DNA of 64,000 bases from Ancistrus triradiatus. Lineage: Eukaryota; Chordata; Actinopteri; Siluriformes; Loricariidae. The stretch spans positions 170,001 to 234,000 of the forward strand of contig JAJAGP010000349.1 in NCBI GenBank assembly GCA_025084515.1, in the 5' to 3' direction. Position numbers and translations under genes: made by a program. The notes under the pieces are model-generated. The model had not been told where the DNA came from. It ran no database searches and saw only the letters and a program-made list of their open reading frames with translations. Position 1 is the stretch's first letter; every line of letters begins with the position of its first letter. Below are positions 36,435-48,309 of this stretch, one piece after another.

Positions 36435-36648
36435 CCTTCTGGGGCGGCTCGTGCGGTTTCCGGCGGACCTTGTGGCTGTTGTAGGTGAAGCGACGGTCTG
36501 GCTGGTAGTCCGAGTGTGTGTGCGAGTGTGAGCGAGACTCTCGGTAGTGCTTGTGACGGAGGTTGGTGGTGTCGTCCTCCTCAGATGAGCTGGAGTAGCT
36601 GAGCTCCATCCGGGGACGGGTCAGGGACTGGTACACGTTCTCATCCAT
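36435..36648 (-). CDS. tenm1: teneurin-1, coding exon 1 (start codon)
   Basis: The ATG at 36646-36648 opens MDENVYQSLTRPRMELSYSS, with SSSEEDD, then YQPDRRFTYNSHKVRRKPHE; the exon ends CAGAAGG/GTACGC in phase 1. Human teneurin-1 has the same plan: Met-acidic start, Y-Q-L, M-x-L-x-Y-T/S-SSS-acidic, a Y-N-S motif and a basic cluster (here HKVRRK, a possible nuclear signal like the RKRK of other teneurin-1 proteins). 214 coding bases give residues 1-71 and one base of codon 72. Just upstream, AAGCAG followed by TC precedes the ATG, so an acceptor two bases before the start is likely and an upstream non-coding exon is expected. A short CA-type run codes SHSHTH. Confidence 0.92.
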
Positions 36649-36654
36649 GACTGC

Positions 36655-36655
<1 letters not shown>

Positions 36656-36688
<33 letters not shown>
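36656..36688. repeat. (CA)n tract in place of a pyrimidine tract
   Basis: About 30 bases of CA. On the gene strand it is (TG)n followed by TAAGCAG and the first coding exon, so it sits where a pyrimidine tract would be expected for that acceptor. Confidence 0.9.
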
Positions 36689-36690
<2 letters not shown>

Positions 36691-38145
36691 CTTCACACAC
36701 GGACTTACTCACACACACAAACACTCTGAACAAGGAGAGAAATTGAATTTGGTTTCATTAAGTACATTTGATTAATTGGTAACACACCCTCACGTCTTAA
36801 ATTCACACCTAACCTTCTCACACTTAATCAGTACTGATCAAATTAGAACCTAGAGATCAATTCGGGATTTAAACACCAAACCTGCACCATCTCCAAAGCC
36901 CTCAGATCGCTGATATTAAAGATTTCGGATCCTACAGACACAAATCGTGCAGTACAGTACATCCCCACCACATAATGACATAACTGGACTGTATACTGTA
37001 TACCATCTTTCCCACACTTATGATCAAAGAACATCGAACAAACTTCCATTAATTCTACACTACGGAGCTATCACTTGGATCATACCATTTGCGAGGCAAG
37101 GAAGACTACTGTGTTTTCAATGCTAAAATACTATGTTTAAAACACGTACTTTGTAAGGGTTTTCATTTTTAGCTAATCAGAAACATCTCAGTCCTGAAAA
37201 CGACAAAATAAATATTTCTTACTCTTTTTAGAGGTGCTAGGAATCAATGCAGAGAGTCTTAATCAATGCAGAGCACCCCTTAAAAGGGGCTAGACACGCC
37301 TATGCTCCATCGGTCAATTTACTGGGACAGCGTTAATCTCCTGAGAAACATTAACATCATGAGGAGGAACCTTGAGAAAAACTGAGAGTCAGCAGGAAGA
37401 GACCTGTTTGAGCAGGATTAAACGAACGCGAATTATTGAACTAAAGAGTTTAAAGTAAACAAATCAGCTCTGATCCCTCTATCAACAGTACGGTGACACT
37501 CATATGGGCTGTGTTCCAAACCGCATTTCTATTAAGCTTAATGAGCAGAGTGTGTGATTTGGGACACGTCCACAGTAGAGTGGTTGTATTCGGATGTAAA
37601 GGGGTTAATGCATCTCCTGACGAAGGACACTGAGGTCTGGTTTAGAGGGCAGAGGGAAGACGAGATGGACGGATAAACTTCGAGATGGCGCGATAAGAAG
37701 ATGCTGAGGTGGAGGAACCTCATCGAGATAAGGACCAGAACAAAAAACACACCACTCGCTCTCGCTCTCTTAATAAAACCTCATAATCCACATCAGACCC
37801 GATCGATTCCTAAATATATAAAAAGAGATACATAATTCATCAACCACTTTTGTGCTCCCGGCTACCAGAGGAAGTTCCTAATGCACCGATTATCCACAAC
37901 ACGCACTTGATACATCAAGTAAATAACCTGCTGAGTGATAGATAGATAGAAGGATAAGGAAGAATAGGCTATTGATCCCCAGGGGAACAAATCTGTGTTG
38001 GATGTTTCGTACGCACCATAAATCCAGTACTCAATTTACACAGCATAACATAAAATAACGCAAAGTGCACATGATGTTAAACAAACACTAAGTGTGATGC
38101 AACAATCCAGGTTTGTTATCTATCGATAAATACTACATACTGTTT
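36689..38145. other. upstream intron of tenm1, no gene seen
   Basis: No exon or strong repeat recognised. A short (GATA)n lies at about 37935-37950. Frames are short and unconvincing. Confidence 0.45.
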
Positions 38146-38476
38146 AAGTCAAGTCAAGTCAAGTCAGATTTATTTATATAACACTTTTTACAATGGAGCA
38201 TTGTCTCAAAGCAACTTTACAAGTTTAGATTATCTCCTAATAACTACGTCTCCAATCCCAAATTGAGCAAGCCTAGGGCGACAGTGGCAAGGAAAAACTC
38301 CCTAGTTCTAGGAAGAAACCTTGGGAGGACCAAGACTCAAAAAGGGACCCAACCTCCTTGGGCGGCGTAGATGATAAATCTAAGAGCGAAACTAAAGTCA
38401 TGGAGTCAAAGTTCGAATAAAATGTGAAGTATGCACATCGACATTAAGTTGCCCGGGTATGATGATAAATCTAAGA
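38146..38476 (+). mobile_element. dispersed teleost repeat, copy C
   Basis: It starts AAGTCAAGTCAAGTCAAGTC and is nearly identical to copy B over about 320 bases. Its last bases, GATGATAAATCTAAGA, equal the start of the duplicated segment in copy B. Directly after them the second 31-bp minisatellite begins. Confidence 0.85.
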
Positions 38477-39372
38477 TTAAGGTGCATTAAGGTGCTTTAA
38501 GGTGCGTTTAGGTGCACTATAGTGTTTAGGGTGCGTTTTGTGCACTACATAGTGTTTAGGGCGGGTTTAGGTGCATTATATAGTGTTTAGGGCCCGTTTA
38601 GGTGCATTATATAGTGTTTAGGGTGTGGTTAGGGGTACTACGTACTGTTTAGAGTGCGTTTAGGTTCACTATATAGTGTTTAGGGTGCATTTAGGTGCAC
38701 TGTAGTGTTTAAGGTGCATTTTTGTGCACTACATAGTGTTTAGGGTGTGTTTTTGTGCACGACATAGTATTTAGGGCGGGTTTAGGTGCACTATATAGTG
38801 TTTAGGGTGCATTTAGCATCACTATATAGTGTTTAGGGTGCATTTAGGTGCACTATAGTGTTTAGAGTGCGTTTTTGTGCACTACATAGTGTTTAGGGCG
38901 GGTTTAGGTGCATTACATAGTGTCTAGGGCGCGTGTAGGTGCATTATATAGTGTTTAGGGTGCGGTTAGCGGTGCTACATAGTGTTTAGAGTGCGTTTAG
39001 GTTCACTATAGTGTTTAAGGTGCGTTTTTGTGCACGACATAGTGTTTAGGGCGAGTTTAGGTGCACTATATAGTGTTTAGGGTGCATTTAGCATCACTAT
39101 ATAGTGTTTAGGGTGCGTTTAGGTGCACTATAGTGTTTAAGGTGCATTTTTGTGCACTACATAGTGTTTAGGGTGAGTTTAGATGCACTATATAGTGTTT
39201 AGGGTGTGTTTAGCATCACTATATGGTGTTTAGGGTGCATTTAGTGTCGCTACATGGTGTTTAGGGCACGTTTAGGTGCACCATATAGTGCTTAATGTGC
39301 GTTCATGTGCGCTACATAGTGTTTAGGGTGCGTTTAGGTGCACTATCTAGTGTTTAGGGTGCTTTTATGGTG
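38477..39372. repeat. 31-bp minisatellite 2, about 29 units
   Basis: Units contain ATAGTGTTTAGGGTGCG and TTTAGGTGCACTAT, spaced 30-31 bases (for example 38521, 38551, 38582, 38613). Variants such as TTAGCATCACTATATAG, GGTTCACTATA and GGCGGGTTTAGG recur, for example GGTTCACTATA at 38663 and 39000, suggesting a higher-order period of about 340 bases. It follows dispersed repeat copy C without a gap. Confidence 0.95.
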
Positions 39373-39384
39373 TTCATGTTGAGC

Positions 39385-39560
39385 TATTTAATGAAAACAC
39401 TTGTTAATGACCCATGCCTCTGATTTGTTAATTGGCCGATGTGGAATTAATGAGTCAGTAATTAAAATTGCGTGGCCCTGAGTGGTACATGCCCGACTGT
39501 CTGTGCTTGGCAGCTTGGCACTGATTGGCTGACTTGTTTCAACCAATTAAAGTGAGCAGT
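39385..39560. promoter_or_regulatory. candidate conserved non-coding block
   Basis: TTAATGACCCATG, TTGTTAATTGGCCG, GGAATTAATGAGTCAGTAAT and TAAAATTGCGTGG lie close together, followed by CTTGGCACTGATTGGCTGAC, which contains a CCAAT-box core on the reverse strand. The stretch is non-repetitive and sits between a minisatellite and a CA tract. Confidence 0.28.
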
Positions 39561-39608
39561 GACAGAGCAGAGTGTGGCGAGTGTCGCTCAGAGCTGCTAA
39601 TGAGTGAG

Positions 39609-39646
<38 letters not shown>

Positions 39647-40353
39647 GCACTGTATCCTCTGCCCATCTTTACTCCACAAAAACTCAGCTTTTCGTGGACA
39701 CTGGTTTTCTACCCATTCATGATCACCAGCTTTATCTTAATCACATAATTATTTCGTTTTTTATCTCATTACTAGCCCTAAGTCCCCCGTCCCAGCTGGT
39801 GTTTGGAATGTGCTGCAGGCCTGAAATGCAGCAATGGGTGTTTATTAACAAATGAAAAGAAGTCAGTCAGACAAAAACATGAAATGTCTCAGATTCATAC
39901 CGTCTGCAATGACATAAAACTCGAAGGAAATATAAGAAACACATACACATATAAGAAACACATTTTTCGCTTTCCCTACGTTAAAGGCGTCGTGACGTAA
40001 GAGCGCCGTGCTGGCAGCCAATCAGAACGGAGTATTTTCCGTAGCCGCTGTAGAGCAAGTGTAACGTGTACGAATCTGCATCAGGGTTTGGTAACAGGGT
40101 TACTGGTGGAGTTCGACTGCTGGGAAGAAAATCATATCGTGTTGTTATTCTCTCAGGGGACAGGATTATGTTCCCTCCCACACATACACACACACAAACA
40201 CACACACACAAACACACACACACTCTCTCTCTCTCTCTCTTTACTACCCTCACCTATACTGGGAGAGTCTCACAAAGGTCATTGCCATAGAGACCCTGAC
40301 AGAAGCTAGATTATTGCTGCCAGGAAAAGAAGACAGAGGGCAAGACCATGTCA

Positions 40354-40432
<79 letters not shown>
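39609..40432. repeat. (CA)n and (CT)n microsatellites
   Basis: (CA)n at 39609-39645, CA with AA breaks leading into CT at 40181-40240, and (CT)n(CA)n at 40353-40431 with about 70 bases of CA. Between them at 39960-40060 a GC-richer patch contains GTGACGTAAGAG and AGCCAATCAG, resembling CRE and CCAAT sites; no transcript evidence. Confidence 0.88.
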
Positions 40433-40636
40433 GCAAGAAAGAGAAAGGAGATGCCCAGTGGGTATAAACATCACCATGTCCCTCCCTCAGTTCTTCTATA
40501 TCTTAATAAATAGTTCAAGGAGGATAAATCCCTGTTCCCTCTCTCTGTGTGTTTGGGTTCTATCACGTTCTCTATATCACATATATAAACACTTAGAGGT
40601 TGTTGTTAAACCCTCGTGACCAAATGATGCCCAAAG

Positions 40637-41953
40637 TGAGTGAGTTTCCATGTACTTAATAATCTGATAACTACAGAAACATCAGATTTAGTCAGTAATC
40701 AGATCAGATCAGCGAGTTTACATGCACTCAGTAATCAGATCATGTTAAAGCTCCGGGTTTGCACGACTCAATAATCAATAATTGGATTTCTACTTTGGAA
40801 CCAGCCCATAATATCACAGAAATACATAACATGCACTTTAATAAAGAAATAATGAATTCTTTATGTCCTCGAGCATATGCTGCATTTTGGAGTCTCCACA
40901 AAAGAGAGAGAAATACGCAACTAAGTCTATGGGAACAAGCCTAAAAGAGGCAAAGTTTCTTAGAATAAGAGGAGCTGGCAACCATGCTCGATTCTGGTAT
41001 GGGACTATGGGAATGCATGAAATCCAACTCTCTGTATTGGATTTCTTAACCTGATTCAGGTAACATAGGTGCGGTTTGCAGGTTTTTGGGGATTGTTTCT
41101 CAGGTGTACAGGTGCACCCCGGGATTACATTCTGAACAAACCCATAAGTTGAAGAGCTTAATATATACTGCATATATCACTAACATAAAACCTATTTTAA
41201 AATAAAAGTGTTGAATATCTCCTATAATTTATTCAATACGTCACTGAAAGTGAAAAAAAAATGGTCAGATCCTTGGTGGATGCATGAAATCTTCAGGATC
41301 TGGCAACCTTGAAATAAACGCATCTTTAAATGAAACAGTTTGGGGACACTGAAAGGCAGTATATGTGTTTGTTTAAAAAGAGGAATAATAATGAAACAGC
41401 CTAACAGTTAGTCTGATCTCTGCAGTTATCTGCTTATTTAAGTGGTCAGGTATCCAGCATACTCCGATCTAGAAATCAGATTAAGAAATCCATACAGAGA
41501 GCTGGTTTTTACTCCGGTAATCAGATTACTCACAGCATCTACATCAGCTACCCATTTCCTAACCCGACACGGTTGCCAGCTCTGGCTGTTCTAAAGATCT
41601 GGCTTTGTTTGGGGTCTTTTTCCATTACCATTGCATTTTGTTTCTTATTGGATCTGCCAACCCCAGAATTAAACGCACCACAGAATTAACCGCTATCGAA
41701 CACTTTTGTGGAGACTCGGAGAGAAGGAATAATGTGATGGTTTCATAGGAAAGTCTGAACTTTATGGGACATCTTTCTGTGAGATTCGGGGCTGGTTCTA
41801 CAGAAGAAATCCGGTTACTGATTACTGAGTCGTGCAAACCTGGAGCTTTCACACCATCTGATTACTGAGTGCATGTGGACTCATTGATGGGATTACTGAC
41901 TAAATCTGATTTTCTGCAGTTATCGGATTATTATGTGCATGGAAACTCACTCA
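40637..41953. mobile_element. long-inverted-repeat (foldback or MITE-like) element
   Basis: The left arm from 40637 (TGAGTGAGTTTCCATGTACT) matches the reverse complement of the right arm ending at 41953 (TGAGTGAGTTTCCATGCACA). Matching continues for about 170 bases: GCAGAAAATCAGATTTAGTC, CATGCACTCAGTAATCAGAT, GGTTTGCACGACTCA and AACCAGCCC. Weaker matching (GAGTCTCCACAAAAG) extends both arms to about 300 bases. The 700-base centre has no transposase frame and holds a second, diverged copy of arm-like sequence near 41410-41530. It is probably a non-autonomous DNA transposon; no target duplication was identified. Confidence 0.82.
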
Positions 41954-42149
41954 GTCTGTCCATCTGCCTTCGAATTTGTCTCTCTGTTTACTGATCTATT
42001 TATATTTCACTTGTGCTCTCTCTCTCTCTGTTTCCGTTTGTCCATCCACCTGTCTGTCTGTCTGTCCGTCCATCTCTTTATGTATTTGTCTGTTTATCTG
42101 CCTGTCTGCCTACGTATCTGTTTATTTGTCTCTGATTTCTCTCAGCAGT

Positions 42150-42195
<46 letters not shown>

Positions 42196-42414
42196 AGTAG
42201 AGGGTTGAAAGCTTTTGGCGGTGCTGTTTATACTGGAGGGCTTTTCTCAAGAGTTGCTAATTCTGGCTCATGGCTTTCACTCTCTTGCTGTCGCGCACAC
42301 GCACACGCACACACAGACACACACACCCTCCATCGTGCCCATTTAGCGCGATACGAGAGCTAAAAGCCTGCCCTTCTGAACTTGTCAGCTTCCTTAAACC
42401 TCAAAGTGAACCTC

Positions 42415-42452
<38 letters not shown>

Positions 42453-43600
42453 AATTTGATGGTAGTTACAGATGTAGGAGTTGCACTATTGCTGAATTGT
42501 CTTTACCCTCTGACCGAGTTTACGTTTTTATTTGTTTCGGTTAAAAGTTTATTGTCGGATCAAAAAAGTTCTAGGTCACAATTATTATTTAATAAATATT
42601 TCATTAACATAGCCTGTGTAGTCTTTTAAAGCTGTTTTATTGTTCATTACATCTACCCGCATTATTTTAGTACAACAAGGACGGTATAGCTCCACCCACA
42701 CACAGCACGACTGAGCATTCATGCCGTATAAGGTCCTTTTCTTTGCACCGATGATGATGATGGTGATGATGATGATGATGCTTTGTGAATAATTCACTCA
42801 ATGACACTTTCTGTTGTATTCAGAAGCACAAACAGCACTTCTGTCATGGAATTTTCCTTCAATGTTTCTTTATGATTACATGTTTTTTGTGCATTATACT
42901 GATAATTGGTGGATTCATGTCCAGTTTAGTTAAACTGATTTGCTTATTTGGTGTGTGACTTACTTCACTAGGTAACTTGTTCCTACAGGTTTGATGTGTG
43001 TATGTCATAGGTAATAAATAAATACATCTGACTTTCACATAAATTAAGTCAGAGTTTGAGGTTGAGTTCAACTGCCAGATCAAAACGAAGTACGGTTTTG
43101 GATCTGTTGAAATAACAGAACATACTAAACCTTTAAAAACTCAACTTTTGAATGACTTATGTTTTATATGGGGACCTGCTCTGGAACCAGCAAAACCTCT
43201 GTTGTAAATATTTTCCAGGAATGTACAAACCTTTTAAGGGCTGAGAGACATTTTTTAAACAGAGAAATCTTTTGAAACTTATATATGGAGATTCTGAGTG
43301 AGTGGTTTCTGGAGGTAACACACTTCTGTCTGGTCTTCCCCATTCTGAAGGATGACGGGAATCCCAGTGAATAATCCTAGACACTGATCAACTTAAAGTA
43401 AAATCAAAATGAATAAAGTTATATTTTGTGTCTAAGAATTTAATTTATTGATAAATTTTTTTCCAGACTACTTTTATTTCATTAAAGGTTGGATTTTTCT
43501 CCTTTTTTCAGTGTGAGAATAACTAATTTACCAAAAGGAAACTTTCTTATAACTCTTTTAAAAATCTTTTTATTCAGTTTTACAATTGGGACTGTACGTG
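41954..43600. other. upstream intron of tenm1 with microsatellites
   Basis: (CT)n at 42151-42191, (CA)n at 42295-42328 and 42417-42447, and (GAT)n at 42746-42781. CTGTCTGTC-type imperfect repeats lie at 42046-42075. No exon recognised. Confidence 0.6.
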
Positions 43601-43608
43601 TAGTGAAC

Positions 43609-43663
<55 letters not shown>

Positions 43664-44155
43664 TGATTAATTGTTTACCGTCCTGACTGATCTCCCTGGC
43701 TCTGAGCACCTGCTGTGTTTATTAGAGCAGTAACGAGTCGGAGGGTCACGCCCACGCTGCATTCTCATGATTAATAACCTGCATTATTTACACTTAATAA
43801 CGACCTTCATTAACAATGTTCGTCTCAAACACCAGCGCCACACACACACACACACACACACACACGCCTGCATCACAGCCATGAGAAAAAGTATGTGACA
43901 AACAAAAGCTCGTTACAGGTAGAAACTCGTTAATGATTCCTGCATTGCCGCTCGTACTCAAAGATGAATTCTGGATCGTTCTAGAAAGATGTGGGCGGAG
44001 TAATGGTTTATCTAATCAACAAACAATGAGAATAAATCATGTCTCTCTCTCTCTCACTCTCACACACACACACACACACACAAGAATCAAAGTGATCAAG
44101 AGACAGAGCTGCTGAGGTGATTCTGCTTTCAGAATCTGTGGGCCAAGACTACTGC

Positions 44156-44226
<71 letters not shown>

Positions 44227-44568
44227 TCCCTTACAGGAATGAATCCAGTAGCCTGAGCAGTGTCAAAATTAATGAGACAGCTTTCATAACAGCACCAGAT
44301 CACAGCCTCTGTGTGTGTGCGCGTGTGTGTGTGTGTATGTAGCAGATAAAAAAAGAATATGGGCGCCTGCAATTAATTTGTGTACATCAAAGTGTGTTAA
44401 TGCACCGTACACTGTATGTGTACGTGTGTGTGTGTGTGTGTGTGTGTGTCCTGAGAATATGGACAGACTGTATTTCTGTCTCACTAGAGACCGTTACCAG
44501 GACAACCAGAACCCCGAAGTTCAATCATCACAACGCTGACATGAAGTGCGCGCGCACACACACATGCG

Positions 44569-44631
<63 letters not shown>
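43609..44631. repeat. cluster of (TG)n and (CA)n microsatellites
   Basis: Seven tracts in 1 kb: (TG)n 43609-43662, (CA)n 43839-43866, (CT)n(CA)n 44041-44082, (CA)n 44157-44224, (TG)n 44309-44340, (TG)n 44420-44450 and (CA)n 44555-44629. Frames across them are artefacts. Confidence 0.92.
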
Positions 44632-44632
<1 letters not shown>

Positions 44633-44814
44633 GAGGATGGACAGATGCCAGTGTGTGCCTGTTCCTCTGGGTTTTCTCTGCATCAGAAATCAAACTCTAA
44701 ATATAATATCTGTCCAGCTCGGACATTTTCTTTTGATTTTAAAAATGTTAAAGTGACACCTGATATTGATATGACATCAAAGAGCATCTGCAAAGCTGTG
44801 ACGCACCCCTGCCA

Positions 44815-45031
44815 CTGACAGTTCAAAAAGAATCAAGGGAATTGAATCATCACTCTGAGAATCAAATTGACAACACGGATTTATAGGAATCTGCAAATTC
44901 AACAAGAGTCAAACGACTCTACACCAGCTCAAATGATTCACTCAGTAAAACAGTAGTTCAACGGAAATGAATCATGAATCAAGTGAGTAAGCAAAAGGAA
45001 TCCACTCAAAATTTACTTCTGAGCCACTGTG

Positions 45032-45078
<47 letters not shown>

Positions 45079-45600
45079 ACGCATGGAAGTGAGTCAGGAA
45101 AACACTAAATTTGAGTGAATCACGTAACTTAAGTGATTCAGTAAACCTGGCAGTTTAAAAAAATGTATTGAATCACTCAAGTGAATCAGTGCAACTAATT
45201 GCATCTAAATACAATTTAACTGAATTGACTCATTCAAGGTGGATCAGTAACAAGAATCAAATCAATCAGGTGAATCAGTAACACAAATCAAATCAAGTGC
45301 AACTATTGGCAACTAAATGCAATTAAATTAACCGACTCATTCAGGGTGACTCAGTAATGCCGGCCATTAAAAGAGTTTAATCAATCAAATGATTCAGTCA
45401 GTAAAATGACCTTAAAAACTTAAGTTAGTCAGAAATGATTCACTCAGATAAATCAGAAACACATCAAAAATGTAATTAAGCATCAATAATGCATCAATAA
45501 ACTCAGCAGTAGTCAATCAGTTCAAATACAGCAAATCAGTAAAGCTGGGAGATCAAAGCAAAAAAGAATCAGTAAAGACCATGTGAAAGAATCGACTCAC
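44815..45600. repeat. decayed AATCA/TGATTCA array
   Basis: Words such as GAATCAAATT, TGAATCACTCAAGTGAATCA and AATGATTCACTCAG recur at irregular spacing over about 780 bases, broken by (TG)n at 45029-45077. They resemble the regular 31-bp array at 46265 and are probably its older, degraded part. Confidence 0.6.
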
Positions 45601-46264
45601 TCAGGTGACTCAGTGACTCGCATCACAGCCAAGACCCTGCTCTGATTTTATTTCAATCTCTGTTTACACTGTGTTCATCTCCTCTGTGATGAAGAAGATC
45701 TTCTGAACGCTCTCTCCAGCAGCATCTAAAGCACCGACGCTTTAACATTTTCAATGGAAATTACAGCCAATCAGGGCTCAGGATGCAAATCACCACTATA
45801 TTACACAATGACCAAATGGACTATGCAAAACAACAGCACCACTGTGTGTGTAGTTTAAGATTGTCAACTATCCTGAAAGCGTCTGTCACCCGGCACACAC
45901 ACACACACACATACGCACGCACACACACACGCACACGGACACACGCGCACACACGTACATGCACAAGTGCACACACGCACAAGCACACGCACACACGCAC
46001 ATGCACAAGTGCACACACACGCACACACACTTTTTTTTCCGGGGTTTGGATTTCATTATTATCGCTCACCTTGTCATAAGATTCCCCATTCTCTCCTTTC
46101 ATCTCTCTCTCTCTCTCTCTCTCTCTAGTTGAATAGACAATTGGGCTTTTGCTTGTAGTCAAATTAGCACATTAGCGCAGCACCTCTGGGTGTTTAGGAC
46201 ATCGATACTTTTCCTACAAAGCACTCTGTGTTATCGAGTGATTCGCTTAAACTAATACGATAAA
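45601..46264. other. upstream intron of tenm1 with impure (CA)n
   Basis: An interrupted CA tract with GC and TG units (45893-46030) and a short (CT)n (46103-46126). No exon recognised. Confidence 0.6.
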
Positions 46265-47150
46265 AGAATAAAATCACTCGGGTGAATCAGTAACAAGAAT
46301 CAAATGATACAGGTAAATCAGTTATGAGAAGGAGATGATTTTGGTGAATCAGTAACAAGAGTCAAATGATTCAGGTGAATTAGTAACAAGAATCAGATGA
46401 TTCAGGTGAATCAGTAATAAGAATCAGATGATTCAAATGAATCAGTAATAAGAATCAGATGATTCAAATGAATCAGTAATAAAAATCAGATGATTCAAAT
46501 GAATCAGTAATAAGAATCAGATGAGTCAGGTGAATCAGTAATAAGAATCAGATGATTCAAATGAATCAGTAATAAAAATCAGATGATTCAAATGATTCAG
46601 TAATAAGAATCAGATGTCAGGTGAATCAGTAATAAGAATCAGATGATTCAAATTAATCAGTAATAAAAATCAGATGATTCAAATGAATCAGTAATAAAAA
46701 TCCGATGAGTCAGGTGAATCAGTAATAAGAATCAGATGAGTCATGTGAATCAGTAATAAGAATCAGATGATTCAAATGAATCAGTAATAAAAATCAGATG
46801 ATTCAAATGATTCAGTAATAAGAATCAGATGTCAGGTGAATCAGTAATAAGAATCAGATGATTCAAATGAATCAGTAATAAAAATCAGATGATTCAAATG
46901 AATCAGTAATAAAATCCGATGAGTCAGGTGAATCAGTAATAAGAATCAGATGAGTCAGGTGAATTCAGTAATAAAAATCAGATGATTCAAATGAATCAGT
47001 AATAAGAATCAGATGAGTCAGGTGAATCAGTAATAAGAATCAGATGAGTCGGGTGAATCAGTAATAAGAATCAGATGACTCAGGTGAATCAGTAATAAGA
47101 ATCAGATGACTCAGGTGAATCAGTAATAAGAATCAGATGATTCAGGTGAG
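46265..47150. repeat. 31-bp minisatellite 3 with AP-1-like sites, about 28 units
   Basis: The unit contains AAGAATCAGATGATTC and AAATGAATCAGTAAT; AATCAGATG starts at 46391, 46422, 46453 and 46484, a 31-bp period. Each unit holds imperfect palindromes (GAATCAGATGATTC and GATTCAAATGAATC). In part of the units the middle is TGAGTCA or TGACTCA, an exact AP-1 heptamer, at 46522, 46706, 46737, 46920, 46951, 47014, 47076 and 47107. A shortened CAGATGTCAG variant at 46611 and 46826 suggests a 215-bp higher-order unit. Confidence 0.95.
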
Positions 47151-47169
47151 TATTTTAGTCGGATTTCTA

Positions 47170-47330
47170 TGGACTGGTGCTGCTAAGAAGGTAGCGTTGA
47201 TGCCCTGTGATGGATTGGTTAAGGTTAAGGTAAGAGATTATGGGTCAGAGGACCCAGGTTGGGCCCTTAAGAAGGCCCCTAACCCACTTTTTAAACTTGT
47301 TGTTGTAATTCGCTGGGGATAAGAGAATCT
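47170..47330 (+). mobile_element. degraded SINE-like fragment
   Basis: ATGCCCTGTGATGGATTGG and GGGCCCTTAAGAAGGCCCCT are typical internal pieces of teleost tRNA-derived SINEs. No promoter boxes were found. Confidence 0.45.
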
Positions 47331-48266
47331 TCCAGCTGAGAACTAAACGTAAACCTTGAGCTATTCGATGAAGATCTGAAGCGCCAGAACCGCCATCCCA
47401 GAAGTGCCATTAGACATCTTCCCTGTACCCTCTGGAGGTGGAACGTTGTGGCGCCCACGCTTTAGGTCTTGGAGCGAAACGAAACGAGAGAGAAAGAGAA
47501 GGAGCACGAGCAGGAATTAGCATTACAGAGAGAAACCAAGAGCGAAGAACCTCCAGTCCCGAGGGACGCCAAGCGAACGCTCCGATCGAAGGGAGCAAAT
47601 GTACAAACACGCGACAGAACCCCGTTACAAACATACAAATTAGAGGTGTGATTACCGAGACGGGAGATCAGGGAGTTACGCAAAATCTCCTGTAGCTGCG
47701 GCACGCCGCAATGCTTCAGAGAGAGGAACCGAAGAACGCTTCTGAATGGCTGAAACTTTGCACAGGAAGCTTTTAGAGAACCTGAACACGAGTTTGGTTT
47801 TGACATTATAATCAGTCCATAAACGTTAGCACCACACAAAGGGAGGACCCAAAGGGTTGCAATCAGCAGGTGGAGGGGAAGCCTGGAACATTCTGACATC
47901 CGAAAGGGTGCCAGATTCCAGAACGTTTGCTGTGGATCAGAGCCGGTACTGAAGAGCTGTCCTCATTCTGTCCTTCCATATTCTGTGCACAGTGTGTCCT
48001 TTCCTTATAAGGCCGGTGTTTCCTGTTCTTGTTTCCGTGCCATGGCACTTAATTAGTCTCACCTGCTGCAGGTTAGTCATAATCCGTCCTTTACTCTGGT
48101 TTTGACCCTTTTGGCTTTCGTATCGGCTGAACTAAAGACGCTCCGAGTTCATACTTTATTCCTGAACCCACAAGCGACGAGAACATCCCGGCTCTGGTTA
48201 TTAATTGAATTATTATTATTGTTACTTTCTTTGGTGTCGGATGAGAGCGTATTTATTATCTCCACC

Positions 48267-48309
<43 letters not shown>

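Noticed and set aside
38477..39372. TTTAGGG words as a plant-type telomere array
   Set aside because: TTTAGGG occurs once per 31-bp unit, not in tandem, so it is part of the minisatellite sequence.
46265..47150. Regular repeats resembling a CRISPR array
   Set aside because: Units are continuous with no unique spacers, and the window is vertebrate DNA.
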